DNA from: Halomonas elongata
GTDB lineage: Bacteria > Pseudomonadota > Gammaproteobacteria > Pseudomonadales > Halomonadaceae
DNA length: 64,000 nucleotides
NCBI RefSeq assembly: GCF_029081005.1
Contig: NZ_JAJQTQ010000013.1
Span: 56,392 to 120,391, forward strand
Direction of reading: 5' to 3'
This document shows, piece after piece, positions 9,632-18,425 of the stretch; position 1 is the first letter of the stretch; each line of letters opens with the position of its first letter. Made by a program: the position numbers and the translations under genes. The notes under the pieces were generated by a model. That model had not been told where the DNA came from and made no database searches. It worked only from the letters and a program-made list of their open reading frames with translations.

Positions 9632-10717
9632 ATGTCCGACGATCGCAAGCATGATGATCGCAACAACAGGGTGACGGTGCTCGGCGGGGGGAGTTTCGGT
9701 ACCGCCCTGGCCAGCATCGCCGCCGACAACGGCTTCGAGGTGCGTCAGTGGCTGCGCGATTCCGAACTCGCCGCGCAGATCAATCGTGAGCACCGCAATG
9801 GCCGGTATCTGCCCGATTACGACATCAATCCCGCGGTATCGGCACATACTCGGCTGAGCGAAGCGCTGGAAGGTGCCGGCCTGGTGTTGGTGGCGATTCC
9901 TTCCAAGGGGTTTCGCGATGTGGTGCGCCAGGCGCGCCCTTGGCTGGACCCGGAGAGCATCCTTGTCAGCACCACCAAGGGCATCCAGGAAGAGGGCTTC
10001 AAGCTGATGAGCCAGATCCTGGAAGAAGAAACCGGTGGTCGGCATATCGGGGTGCTGTCGGGGCCTAACCTGGCATCCGAGGTCGCCGAGCGTCAGCTGA
10101 CCGCCACGGTGATCGCCAGCCATGATCCCTTGACCCGGACCCGGGTACAGACCGCGCTGGGATGCGACTATTTTCGTGTCTATGCCAGCAATGATCGCTA
10201 TGGCGTGGAGCTCGGCGGCGCCCTGAAGAACATCTATGCCATTGCCGCCGGAATGGCGGCGGCTCTGGGCATGGGGGAGAACACCCGCAGCATGCTGATG
10301 ACGCGGGCACTCGCCGAGATGAGTCGCTTCGCCGTGGCCCGAGGGGCCAATCCCATGACCTTCCTGGGACTGGCCGGCGTGGGCGATCTCATCGTTACCT
10401 GCTCGTCGAGTCTGTCGCGGAATTACCGTGTGGGCTTCGCCCTGGGTGAGGGGCGCAACCTCGACGAAGCCATCGAATCGCTCGGCCAGGTAGCCGAGGG
10501 CGTCAACACGGTACGGCTGGTGCGTGACATGGCCCGACAGGTAGGGGTCTACATGCCGCTCGCCGAGGGACTCTACCAGGTGCTGTTTCGGGAGGTGCCG
10601 GCCAGGGAGATGGCGCGTCTGCTGATGCAGGGAGAGCAGAGCAGCGACGTGGAATTCGTGTTATCACGCGAAAATGTGCAGCGCGATCACCGTGACTCGG
10701 GAGGCGAGAATGGCTGA
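9632..10717 (+). CDS. gpsA: Glycerol-3-phosphate dehydrogenase [NAD(P)+]
   Basis: A 361-residue cytosolic enzyme that reduces dihydroxyacetone phosphate to sn-glycerol 3-phosphate for phospholipid synthesis. The Rossmann motif [16 protein letters not shown] lies at about 14-29. [10 protein letters not shown] and the C-terminal domain with [18 protein letters not shown] (catalytic Lys) and [12 protein letters not shown] are all present. The first dozen residues are charged and variable. Its stop codon overlaps the sixA start (ATGGCTGA). Confidence 0.96.
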   Translation: MSDDRKHDDRNNRVTVLGGGSFGTALASIAADNGFEVRQWLRDSELAAQINREHRNGRYLPDYDINPAVSAHTRLSEALEGAGLVLVAIPSKGFRDVVRQARPWLDPESILVSTTKGIQEEGFKLMSQILEEETGGRHIGVLSGPNLASEVAERQLTATVIASHDPLTRTRVQTALGCDYFRVYASNDRYGVELGGALKNIYAIAAGMAAALGMGENTRSMLMTRALAEMSRFAVARGANPMTFLGLAGVGDLIVTCSSSLSRNYRVGFALGEGRNLDEAIESLGQVAEGVNTVRLVRDMARQVGVYMPLAEGLYQVLFREVPAREMARLLMQGEQSSDVEFVLSRENVQRDHRDSGGENG

Positions 10718-11201
10718 AACCTTGTTGATCATGCGTCACGGCGAGGCGGGTGCGGGGAGCCCCGATGCCGAGCGTGAACTGACGGCCCGCGGCCACCGCG
10801 AGGCGGCTCGCATGGCTGGCTGGCTGGCCGGTCGCGATGATCTGGACCTGTCTCGACTGCGCCTGCTGGCGAGCCCGTATCGCCGTGCTCAGCAGACCGC
10901 CGCACACATCGCCGCTGCCCTGGGCGTGACCGTGGAGCCCCTGTCGCTGATCACGCCCGACGATCCTCCCGGCGCGGTGCTCGATTGGTTGCTGCAAGCC
11001 CCCCCCGAGGCGCCCGTCATGCTGGTCAGCCACATGCCGTTGGTCGGCGCTCTGGCCGGTCTACTGGTGGAGGGGCGCAGCGAGCACGGGCTTGGCTTGC
11101 CCACCGCCGCCATCGCCGAGCTGGAAGCCGAGGTGCCGGCGGCAGGTTGCGCACGATTGACGCGCTTCACCATGCCCGACGACCTGCCCGACCCGGAGTG
11201 A
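10710..11201 (+). CDS. sixA: Phosphohistidine phosphatase SixA
   Basis: A 163-residue histidine-phosphatase-superfamily protein. [10 protein letters not shown] at about 5-14 carries the catalytic RHG, and [13 protein letters not shown] at about 109-121 carries the second His. SixA removes phosphate from histidine phosphotransfer domains and, in E. coli, acts on the nitrogen PTS. The ATG at 10710 overlaps the gpsA stop codon by eight bases and follows GGAGGCGAG, so a longer in-frame start inside gpsA is rejected. The gpsA-sixA pair is common in gammaproteobacteria. Confidence 0.9.
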   Translation: MAETLLIMRHGEAGAGSPDAERELTARGHREAARMAGWLAGRDDLDLSRLRLLASPYRRAQQTAAHIAAALGVTVEPLSLITPDDPPGAVLDWLLQAPPEAPVMLVSHMPLVGALAGLLVEGRSEHGLGLPTAAIAELEAEVPAAGCARLTRFTMPDDLPDPE

Positions 11202-11208
11202 GCCGATC

Positions 11209-11553
11209 ATGAGCTTCATCGTCAATAACCGTGTCCATGTCCAGCCCGGCTTCGAGGAAATGTTCGAGGCGCGCTTCCGTGCCCGTGCCGGCGAGATCGA
11301 CAAGCAGCCCGGTTTCATCGCCATGCGCGTGCTTCGCCCACAGGGCAATCAGGCTCCCTATGTGGTCGAGACCGAGTGGGAAAGCCAGGAGGCCTTCCGT
11401 ACCTGGGTGGGCAGCGATGACTTCAAGCGGGCCCATACCAACCCGATGCCGCCGGAGGCCACCGGTAAGGGAGGGGGCCTCGAGCAGTTCGAGGTGGTGG
11501 AAGGCACCACTAGATCAGTCCTGCCGCCCGCAGGACGAAGACGCCGGCAGTGA
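11209..11553 (+). CDS. IsdG/ABM-family monooxygenase, possibly haem-degrading
   Basis: A 114-residue antibiotic-biosynthesis-monooxygenase fold protein (ferredoxin-like, usually a dimer). The residues that define IsdG-type haem monooxygenases have counterparts: Asn6/7 (IVNNRV), Trp66 (FRTWVG) and His76 (FKRAH). A haem-degrading role is therefore plausible but unproven, since many ABM proteins act on other substrates. The basic C-terminus (GRRRRQ) extends 44 bp into the convergent AEC carrier gene. It starts 7 bp after sixA and is likely co-transcribed with gpsA-sixA. Confidence 0.78.
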   Translation: MSFIVNNRVHVQPGFEEMFEARFRARAGEIDKQPGFIAMRVLRPQGNQAPYVVETEWESQEAFRTWVGSDDFKRAHTNPMPPEATGKGGGLEQFEVVEGTTRSVLPPAGRRRRQ

Positions 11554-12466
11554 TCGTGATGCTCGCCATCAGCGTGGTCAGGGCGATGATGTTGGCGGTG
11601 AGCGTCTCGTCGCCCCCCATGGCCTTGGCCATGACGAAGGCCGCCGCCGTGGGGCTGGCGAAGAACAGGAGCATCACGCCCAGCTCTCGTCCCTCGAAGC
11701 CGAGCCACCAGGCGGCCGCAGTGGCCATGAACGGGATGCCGATCATCTTCCAGGCGCTGGCCCCCAGTGCCGGCCCATACCCCTGCTTCAAGGCGCGGGT
11801 CGACAGGGTGGCACCGATGCATATCAAGGCCAGCGGGAGCGTCAGGGAGGCGAAATAGTCTCCTGTGGTGGCCAGCCAGTCCGGCAGCCGGACCTCGAGG
11901 AGCGCCAGGGGGGTGGCCACCAGAACGGCCAGAATCAAGGGGTTGGTCAGTATATGCTTGGCGATGCTTCGCCACGGGACCTGCCGTGAGCCGTTCTCGC
12001 GAGGCCGGTAGAAACTGAGCACGACGACCGAAAGGATGTTGTAGGTCAGGATCACGACCCCGAGCAGCAGCCCGCCGATGGACAGTCCGACCTCACCGTA
12101 CATGCCATGGGCCAGGGCCATGCCGACGACGCCGCAGTTGCCACGAAAGCCCCCTTGGACATAGACGCCACGCTGGTGCCGGGGCAGGCGCCAGGCGGCC
12201 CATGCCCAGCACAGCAGGAAACTGGCCAGGGTCGCCAGGGCGAAGAAGATGAGTAACCAGGGATTGAAGGTGTTCTCCAGGTCCGCACCGATCAGGCTCA
12301 GGAAGATGAGGGTCGGCAGGGTGCCGCGGAAGACCAGCCGGGAGGCGGTGTTGACGAAGGCCCGGTCGATCCAGCCCAGGCGCTTGAGGCCGATGCCGAT
12401 GAACACCATGGCAAAAACCGGCAGGGTGATGTTGAGCGTCGAGAGGAAGATATCGATCAGTGACAT
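11510..12466 (-). CDS. AEC family (auxin efflux carrier-like) transporter
   Basis: A 318-residue protein with about ten membrane helices in two halves, as in the AEC family (YfdV/MdcF type; malonate, malate or other organic-acid permeases). The N-terminus NITLPVFAMVFIGIGLKRLG is typical, and GGFRGNCGVVGMAL at about 106-119 contains the conserved RxN of helix 4. The start at 12466 (MSLIDIFLS) is chosen because upstream in-frame residues are polar and unlike the family. It diverges from kdgD, so organic-acid transport linked to that pathway is possible. The substrate is unknown. Confidence 0.85.
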   Translation of the reverse strand: MSLIDIFLSTLNITLPVFAMVFIGIGLKRLGWIDRAFVNTASRLVFRGTLPTLIFLSLIGADLENTFNPWLLIFFALATLASFLLCWAWAAWRLPRHQRGVYVQGGFRGNCGVVGMALAHGMYGEVGLSIGGLLLGVVILTYNILSVVVLSFYRPRENGSRQVPWRSIAKHILTNPLILAVLVATPLALLEVRLPDWLATTGDYFASLTLPLALICIGATLSTRALKQGYGPALGASAWKMIGIPFMATAAAWWLGFEGRELGVMLLFFASPTAAAFVMAKAMGGDETLTANIIALTTLMASITITAGVFVLRAAGLI

Positions 12467-12595
12467 GCGGACATCCTGTGTCGGCCCCGACCCCGTCCTC
12501 GGGGATATCCCCACCTCTCGATTGACCGGGGCATACGATGCTGTCGAGGGGAGCTCAAGAGCTAAAACTTTAGTTCAATTTTACCATGTGGCCGC

Positions 12596-12624
12596 TTGCC
12601 AGTCATCGTACCGCCGTTTAGCTT
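12596..12624 (+). promoter_or_regulatory. Predicted sigma-70 promoter of the kdgD operon
   Basis: TTGCCA (12596-12601), a 17-bp spacer, then TAGCTT (12619-12624). The same -10 hexamer with 17-bp spacing recurs before dctP (TTGTAA-N17-TAGCTT), and the sequence downstream of the -10 is also shared, which argues strongly that both are real. A CTAAA-AC-TTTAG inverted repeat at 12562-12573 lies upstream, where an activator might bind. Confidence 0.68.
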
Positions 12625-12629
12625 GTAAT

Positions 12630-12647
12630 TTGTATGATGTATGACAT
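12630..12647 (+). promoter_or_regulatory. Predicted operator of the uronate/aldarate regulon, site 1
   Basis: TTGTATGATGTATGACAT begins six bases after the -10 hexamer, covering the expected transcription start, where a repressor would block initiation. The core TATGATGTATGA (12633-12644) recurs at exactly the same distance from the -10 at the dctP promoter, and with two changes before the gntR gene. The FadR-type regulator encoded at 29181 is the obvious candidate ligand-responsive repressor. Confidence 0.65.
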
Positions 12648-12698
12648 GAGGACGACGCCTTCCTCGTGTCACCCCAAGGCTGACAAGAGGACGAGCCG

Positions 12699-13616
12699 GT
12701 GACCTTTACACGCGAAGATGTCAAAAAAGCGATCAGCGATGGTCTGCTGTCTTTCCCGATTACCGATTTCGACGCCGAAGGGCGTTTCGACGCCGAGAGC
12801 TATCGCCAGCGCCTCGAGTGGTTCATCAGCCACGAGATCTCGGCGGTGTTCGTCGCTGGCGGCACGGGGGAGTTCTTCAACCTGTCCCAGGACGAGTTCC
12901 GCGAGATCGTGCGCCTGGCGGTCAAGGTCGTCGACGGCAAGCTGCCGGTGATCGCCAGCGCCGGTCTGAGCGTGGCCACCGGCAGCGCTTTCGCGAAGAT
13001 CGCCGAGGAGGAGGGCGCCGACGGTATCCTGCTGATGCCGCCTTACCTGACCGAGTGCCCCCAGGATGGCCTGGTGGAGTATGCGCGTCGGATCTGCGAC
13101 GCGACGTCCATCAGCGTGATCTATTACAACCGCGGTAATGGTGTGATGAAGCCAGCCTCGGTACAGCGCCTGGCCGATGCCTGCCCCAACCTGATCGGCC
13201 TCAAGGACGGCAAGGGCGACATGCAGGCCCTGAACCGCATCATCAAGACCGTCGGCGACCGCCTGGCCTACGTGGGCGGCGTGCCAACCGCCGAGATCAT
13301 GGCCGAGGCTTACCTGGCCGTCGGCGTGAACACCTACTCGAGTGCCGTGTTCAACTTCGTGCCGGACATGGCGGTCACCTTTTACAAGGCGCTGCGGGCC
13401 GGCGACACCGACACCGTGCGTCGCATCTCGCGCGAGTTCTTCGTGCCCTTCGTCGACCTTCGCGACCACAAGGCCGGCTATGCGGTCAGCCTGATCAAGG
13501 CCGGCGCCGAGATCATTGGGCGTCCCGCCGGCAGCGTTCGCGCGCCGCTGGAGATGCCGAATGCCGATGAGCGGGCTCGACTGGAAAACCTGGTCGAGAC
13601 CGCCAAGGGCTACTGA
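12699..13616 (+). CDS. kdgD: 5-dehydro-4-deoxyglucarate dehydratase
   Basis: A 305-residue DHDPS/NAL-superfamily TIM barrel that dehydrates and decarboxylates 5-dehydro-4-deoxy-D-glucarate to 2-oxoglutarate semialdehyde (EC 4.2.1.41). The Schiff-base Lys is about residue 169 in LIGLKDGKGD; the partner Tyr is in VIYYNRGN (about 140-147); the GTGEFFNLS loop is at about 54-62. The start is a GTG (MTFTREDVKKAIS) after AAGAGGA. It leads an operon that also encodes the two aldarate dehydratases feeding it. A 22-codon upstream frame beginning in the operator ends in a TGA that overlaps this GTG. Confidence 0.93.
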   Translation: MTFTREDVKKAISDGLLSFPITDFDAEGRFDAESYRQRLEWFISHEISAVFVAGGTGEFFNLSQDEFREIVRLAVKVVDGKLPVIASAGLSVATGSAFAKIAEEEGADGILLMPPYLTECPQDGLVEYARRICDATSISVIYYNRGNGVMKPASVQRLADACPNLIGLKDGKGDMQALNRIIKTVGDRLAYVGGVPTAEIMAEAYLAVGVNTYSSAVFNFVPDMAVTFYKALRAGDTDTVRRISREFFVPFVDLRDHKAGYAVSLIKAGAEIIGRPAGSVRAPLEMPNADERARLENLVETAKGY

Positions 13617-13663
13617 GCCCACCTTCACCCACTCTCAACAACGACAGCGAAGAGGTGAATTTC

Positions 13664-14713
13664 ATGAGCATGCCCAGCATCTACAAGACCCTTGGAACCT
13701 CCGTGCTGATGGCCGGCATGGCCTTCGGCAGCGCCGCGGCCATGGCCGCCGATGGCCCGCTGCGCGGCAACGTCCGCGTGGTGATCGGTTCGACCTCCAC
13801 CGGGGGCGATACCTATCAGAACTCCAGCATCGTCGCCGATGCCCTGGCCGAGCACCTCGATATCAACATGAAGGTGGATGCCGTCGGCGCGAGCTCGGCC
13901 TTCCGCTTCCTGGATCGCGATCCGCGTGGCAATACCCTGATGATCTTCCACGATCAGTCCTACCTTGGGTATCTGTACGGCGTCGAGGGCTACGAGGACA
14001 TTTTCGAGAAGTACACCATCGGGCCGACCGTCGCCATCAATCCGGGCAACGCCTATCTAGTGCCCAAGGACTCGCCCTACCAGACGCTGAACGACGTGAT
14101 CGAGGCGGTGGGCAACGGCGAGGAGGTGCGGGTCGCCATCCAGCCCGGCGGTGTCTCGGAGATCGGCTTCAGTGCCCTGAAGAATGCCATCGCCATCGAG
14201 CATCCGGGCATGGAAGACAACCTGGTGGCCGTCAATACCGGCTCCCAGGCCGACAAGAACCAGCAGCTCTTCGACGACCAGGCGGACCTGATCAACGGTA
14301 CTGTCCAGGCCAACGAGCAGTACACTCGCCTGCCGGAAGATGACCAGAAAGCCATGCGCTTCCTGTGGCTCACGGCGCGCCAGGACACCATCGAGCAGGC
14401 ACCGGAAGAAGGGCTTGGCCAGACGTCTCGTGAGCAGTTGCTCGAGTATGTCGAGCCCAACGTGAACGTCACCATGGGCGATGACAACTTCACCTTCGAT
14501 AAGGAATTCTTCTTCCTCTACAACAAGGACATGGATCAGGCCATCGTCGACCAGATCGACCAGGCGCTGAGCGAGATCTATGCCGAGGGCGAGATCCAGG
14601 AGACCCAGAAGAACTCCTTCTTCATTCCCAACTTCAAGCCGTCCGACGAAGCCGTCGAATACCTGGAGACCAAGATGTCCGTCTACGAGGACATCATCGC
14701 CAACATCCAGTAA
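13664..14713 (+). CDS. tctC: TctC-family periplasmic solute-binding protein
   Basis: A 349-residue exported binding protein of the tripartite tricarboxylate transporter (TTT) class. The signal peptide is residues 1-27 (SVLMAGMAFGSAAAMAADG). The mature start GNVRVVIGSTSTGGDT corresponds to the family's first strand and anion-binding loop, although it diverges from the classical PGG pattern. The ATG at 13664 lies eight bases after AGAGG. Encoded between kdgD and the garD/gudD genes, it probably binds aldarates or uronates rather than tricarboxylates. A GAAA-capped stem-loop follows the gene. Confidence 0.85.
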   Translation: MSMPSIYKTLGTSVLMAGMAFGSAAAMAADGPLRGNVRVVIGSTSTGGDTYQNSSIVADALAEHLDINMKVDAVGASSAFRFLDRDPRGNTLMIFHDQSYLGYLYGVEGYEDIFEKYTIGPTVAINPGNAYLVPKDSPYQTLNDVIEAVGNGEEVRVAIQPGGVSEIGFSALKNAIAIEHPGMEDNLVAVNTGSQADKNQQLFDDQADLINGTVQANEQYTRLPEDDQKAMRFLWLTARQDTIEQAPEEGLGQTSREQLLEYVEPNVNVTMGDDNFTFDKEFFFLYNKDMDQAIVDQIDQALSEIYAEGEIQETQKNSFFIPNFKPSDEAVEYLETKMSVYEDIIANIQ

Positions 14714-14721
14714 GGCAGGAT

Positions 14722-14745
14722 CGCCGGCGGGGAAACCCGCCGGCG
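14722..14745 (+). other. 10-bp stem-loop with GAAA tetraloop between tctC and tctB
   Basis: CGCCGGCGGG, loop GAAA, CCCGCCGGCG: a perfect 10-bp stem with a GNRA loop and no T-run, starting nine bases after the tctC stop codon. It is placed to stabilise the tctC mRNA segment or cut read-through, which would give more binding protein than permease. Confidence 0.7.
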
Positions 14746-14814
14746 CTCGCGGCTGCTGTTTCACCCTCATAACGATCGAAGGGCCACCTTACGAGAGCCT
14801 TTACCGGAGCCGCC

Positions 14815-15258
14815 ATGGAATCAGGACTGTCATCCCTGTTGAGTGTCTCGATCGACTTCGAGACCTCCCATCTGTTCTTTCCCTATATCGTTCACTGGCT
14901 GATGGGTGGACTGTTCGCCCTGATCCTGGTGCTTAACGTGGTGCCTTTCCTCGCCGCCGTCAGGCGGGGCGAAAGGACGCTGCCGATCCTGGGCGAGTCC
15001 ATGGACAAGTTCCGTTTCTTCGGAACCCTGGTACTGATTGTCGCCTACTTCTACCTGATGTCGGTGGTCGGCAACCTCTTTCCCTACACGGGCTACGGCT
15101 TCCTGTTCGTGTCGATGGTCTTCGTTTTCCTGATGTCGCTGATGTACATGCACACCAGGACCAGGCGCAAGGTCATCACGGCCGCCATCAACGCACTCGT
15201 GGCGCCGAGCCTGGCGTGGTTCATCCTCGCCAAGCTGTTCCAGATCACCCTGCCGTAG
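14815..15258 (+). CDS. tctB: TctB-family small membrane subunit of TTT transporter
   Basis: A 147-residue protein with four predicted membrane helices (about 22-43, 64-82, 88-105 and 124-145), the size and topology of TctB/TTT small subunits. Sequence conservation in this subunit is low, so the call relies on topology and its place between TctC and TctA. It starts with MESGLSSLLSVSIDFETSH after a weak ribosome site (CCGGAG). tctA begins 13 bp downstream. Confidence 0.85.
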   Translation: MESGLSSLLSVSIDFETSHLFFPYIVHWLMGGLFALILVLNVVPFLAAVRRGERTLPILGESMDKFRFFGTLVLIVAYFYLMSVVGNLFPYTGYGFLFVSMVFVFLMSLMYMHTRTRRKVITAAINALVAPSLAWFILAKLFQITLP

Positions 15259-15271
15259 CGGAGACATTTCC

Positions 15272-16783
15272 ATGTTCGATATCCTGTCATTACTCGATAT
15301 CACCTTCTTCCTGCTGGCGGCCCTGGGGGCCCTGGTCGGGATCATCTTCGGGGCCATCCCCGGGATGACCGCTACCATGGCCGTGGCGGTGTGTCTGCCG
15401 CTCACCTACGCGCTCGGTCTCAATCACGGCCTGGCGCTGTTGCTGGGCCTCTACGTGGGGGGCATTTCTGGCGGCATGGTGCCGGCGGTGCTGCTCAACA
15501 TTCCCGGCACGCCGTCCTCGATCACCACCACCTTCGATGGCTATCCCATGGCGCAGAAGGGCGAGGGAGAGCGTGCCTTGAGGGTCAGCGTGGTGGCTTC
15601 CGTGGTGGGGGGCCTGATCAGTGCCGCCATCCTCTTCCTGTTCGCGCCGCTGCTGGCCGAGTTCTCGATCAAGTTCTCCTATGTGGAGAAGTTCCTGATC
15701 ATCCTGCTGGCGCTGACCGTCATCGCCTCCATGTCGCGCAACATGCTGGTGGGCATCTTCAGCGGTGTGCTGGGGATCTGGCTGAGCCTGATCGGTACCT
15801 ACAGCATCTCGGATGGCGGCAACGGCAAGACGCGCCTGATGTTCGATTTCCTCGAGCCCTACCTCTTCGAGGGCTTCTCCCTGCTGCCGGTACTGATCGG
15901 CATCTTCGGCATTGCCACCATCCTGCTCGAGGCCGAAGAAGGCGTGAAAAGCGGCCTGGCCGGCAAGAACATCACGTTCGGCAAGGGTGGCGGCTTCTCT
16001 TTCACCATCTTCAAGGGACGGTTGACCAACCTGGTGCGCTCTTCCTTCATTGGTACCTTCGTCGGCATGCTGCCGGGCGTCGGGGGGAGTGCTGCCTCGG
16101 TACTGGCCTACACGCAGGAGAAGAACCTGTCCCGCGATTCCAGCGAGATGGGCAAGGGGGCCCCTCAGGGGCTGATGGCCTCCGAGTCCGCCAACAATGC
16201 CCTGACCGGCGGGGCGCTGATCCCGCTGCTGTCGCTCGGCATCCCAGGGGACTCCACCACCGCGGTGCTGATCGGCGCCTTTACCCTTCAGGGCATCCAG
16301 GTCGGCCCGCTGTTCATCCCGGAGAATGCCGACACCTGGTACGTGATGATGACTGCCCTGGTGTTCGCCAACATCGTGATGTTCTTCCTGATGTTCTATG
16401 CCATCAAGCACATCGCCAAGGTAGTGCTGGTGCCCAAGTACATCCTCTATCCGATCATCGTGATGATGTGCGTGGTCGGTGCCTATGCCATCAACTACGG
16501 CATCATGTTCGACGTCTGGACCCTGCTGATCTTCGGCGTGCTGGGGTACCTGATTCAGAAGGTCGGACTCGAAGTGGCGCCGCTGATCATCGGTTTCATC
16601 CTCGGTGGACAGGCGGAGGTCTACTTCGTCAAGAGCCTGGAGTCGGCTGGTAGCTATGCGATCTTCTTTACCAAGAGCCCCATTGCCGTGGTGCTCTGGC
16701 TGCTGATCGCCGCGTCCGTGGCCTTCTCGGTGATGATGGGCCTGAAGAGCCGCGCCAGGCGTCGTCTGGAGACCTCCTCATGA
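15272..16783 (+). CDS. tctA: TctA-family large permease subunit of TTT transporter
   Basis: A 503-residue protein with about 12 membrane helices, the ion-coupled translocating subunit. Family motifs are clear: GIIFGAIPGMTATMAVAVCLP (about 28-48), GGMVPAVLLNIPGTPSSITTTFDGYPMA (about 68-95) and the second-half repeat MLPGVGGSAASVLAYTQEK (about 264-282), followed by ESANNALTGGALIPLLSLGIPGD. Uptake is expected to be driven by sodium or proton gradients. With tctC and tctB it forms the transporter of the kdgD operon. Confidence 0.96.
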   Translation: MFDILSLLDITFFLLAALGALVGIIFGAIPGMTATMAVAVCLPLTYALGLNHGLALLLGLYVGGISGGMVPAVLLNIPGTPSSITTTFDGYPMAQKGEGERALRVSVVASVVGGLISAAILFLFAPLLAEFSIKFSYVEKFLIILLALTVIASMSRNMLVGIFSGVLGIWLSLIGTYSISDGGNGKTRLMFDFLEPYLFEGFSLLPVLIGIFGIATILLEAEEGVKSGLAGKNITFGKGGGFSFTIFKGRLTNLVRSSFIGTFVGMLPGVGGSAASVLAYTQEKNLSRDSSEMGKGAPQGLMASESANNALTGGALIPLLSLGIPGDSTTAVLIGAFTLQGIQVGPLFIPENADTWYVMMTALVFANIVMFFLMFYAIKHIAKVVLVPKYILYPIIVMMCVVGAYAINYGIMFDVWTLLIFGVLGYLIQKVGLEVAPLIIGFILGGQAEVYFVKSLESAGSYAIFFTKSPIAVVLWLLIAASVAFSVMMGLKSRARRRLETSS

Positions 16784-16817
16784 GTTTCCGTTATCCGCAT
16801 AACCGCGAGGCCCGATC

Positions 16818-18386
16818 ATGACGCATTCGACACCGGCCCCTCGGGCAATCCGCATCCATCCGCGTGACAACGTCGCCGTGGTCGTCGGCCAGAGCGGCCT
16901 GGCCGCCGGCGAGCGCCTCGACGATGGCATCGAGCTGCAGGCGAGCATTCCCCAGGGCCACAAGGTGGCGTTGGTGGCGCTGGCCGAGGGCGACCAGGTG
17001 ATCCGCTACGGCGAGGTCATCGGCACGGCCGCTACCGCCATCCCACAGGGCGGCCACGTCAACGAGACCAACCTGCACATGCCCACGCCGCCGGACCTGG
17101 AGGATCTTCCGCTGGCGACGCGCCCGGTGCCACCGGCCGAGCCGCTGGAGGGCTATACCTTCGAGGGCTTCCGCAACGCCGACGGCAGCGTCGGCACCCA
17201 GAACGTGCTCGGCATCACCACCAGCGTGCAGTGCGTGGCGGGCACCGTCGATCACGTGGTCCAGCGCATCAAGCGCGAGCTGCTGCCGCGCTTCCCCAAC
17301 GTCGACGACGTGGTGGGGCTCAACCACAGCTACGGCTGCGGCGTGGCGATCAACGCGCCGACCGCGGTGGTGCCCATTCGCACCCTCAGGAACTTGGCCC
17401 GGCATCCCAACTTCGGTGACGAGGTGATGGTCATCGGACTCGGCTGCGAGAAGCTGCAACCTTCGACCCTGGTCGAGGATCGCCCGGTAAGGATCTTCGA
17501 GAACACCGAGGCCGCCGACCCCGAGGCCAATGTGTTGAGCCTGCAGGACGAGTCCTTCGAGGGCTTCGGCGAGATGATCGAGGGCATCATGGCCATGGCC
17601 GAGCGCCACCTCGAGCGTCTCGATCGTCGACGCCGCGAGACCTGCCCGGTGGCCGACCTGGTGGTGGGCATGCAGTGCGGCGGCAGCGATGCCTTCTCCG
17701 GGCTGACTGCCAACCCGGCGGTAGGCTTCGCCACCGACCTGATCGTGCGCGCCGGCGGCAGTGTGATGTTCTCCGAGGTCACCGAGGTGCGCGATGCCAT
17801 CCACCTGCTGACGCCGCGGGCGGTGGATCGCTCGGTCGGTCAGGCGCTGATCGACCAGATGGCCTGGTACGACGACTACCTCTCCCAGGGCCAGGCGGAT
17901 CGTAGCGCCAATACCTCCCCCGGCAACAAGAAGGGCGGACTCTCCAACATCGTCGAGAAGGCGCTGGGCTCGGTGATCAAGTCCGGCAACTCGCCGATCG
18001 TCGACGTCATCGGCCCGGGCGAGCGGTTGCGCAAGCGTGGACTGAGCTTCGCCGCCACCCCGGCCAGCGACTTCATCTGCGGCACCCTCCAGGCCGCCGC
18101 GGGCATGAACCTGCAGGTCTTCACCACCGGCCGCGGCACGCCCTACAACCTGCCGATGACCCCGGTGATCAAGGTGTCGAGCAATTCCACCCTGGGACGG
18201 CGCTGGCACGACCTGATCGACCTCGACGCCGGGCGCGTCGCCACCGGCAACGCCACCATCGAGGAGATGGGCTGGGAACTCTTCCACCTGATCCTCGAGG
18301 TGGCCAGCGGCCGCCAGCGGGTCGCCGCCGACCGGCTCGGCCTCTACAACGACCTGGTGCTGTTCAACCCCGCGCCGGTGACCTGA
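16818..18386 (+). CDS. garD: Galactarate dehydratase (UxaA/GarD family)
   Basis: A 522-residue protein, matching the 523 residues of E. coli GarD. It dehydrates D-galactarate (mucate) to 5-dehydro-4-deoxyglucarate (EC 4.2.1.42). An N-terminal SAF-like domain (about 1-90) precedes the UxaA core, with [17 protein letters not shown] (about 119-135), [21 protein letters not shown] and [13 protein letters not shown]. The conserved Cys and His residues in these motifs are expected metal ligands; GarD needs iron. Altronate dehydratase is the nearest alternative, but the gudD and kdgD neighbours favour galactarate. Confidence 0.93.
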   Translation: MTHSTPAPRAIRIHPRDNVAVVVGQSGLAAGERLDDGIELQASIPQGHKVALVALAEGDQVIRYGEVIGTAATAIPQGGHVNETNLHMPTPPDLEDLPLATRPVPPAEPLEGYTFEGFRNADGSVGTQNVLGITTSVQCVAGTVDHVVQRIKRELLPRFPNVDDVVGLNHSYGCGVAINAPTAVVPIRTLRNLARHPNFGDEVMVIGLGCEKLQPSTLVEDRPVRIFENTEAADPEANVLSLQDESFEGFGEMIEGIMAMAERHLERLDRRRRETCPVADLVVGMQCGGSDAFSGLTANPAVGFATDLIVRAGGSVMFSEVTEVRDAIHLLTPRAVDRSVGQALIDQMAWYDDYLSQGQADRSANTSPGNKKGGLSNIVEKALGSVIKSGNSPIVDVIGPGERLRKRGLSFAATPASDFICGTLQAAAGMNLQVFTTGRGTPYNLPMTPVIKVSSNSTLGRRWHDLIDLDAGRVATGNATIEEMGWELFHLILEVASGRQRVAADRLGLYNDLVLFNPAPVT

Positions 18387-18425
18387 CCCTTCTTCGTTCT
18401 TTCGACCGTTACAAGAGGCAATGCC

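Noticed and set aside
12562..12573. CTAAA-AC-TTTAG inverted repeat as an additional operator of the sugar-acid regulon
   Set aside because: It has no counterpart at the dctP promoter or before gntR, so it is noted only as possible activator or AEC-promoter sequence.
16818..18386. garD read as altronate dehydratase (uxaA)
   Set aside because: Length and placement with gudD and kdgD fit galactarate dehydratase, and no tagaturonate or fructuronate reductase genes accompany it.
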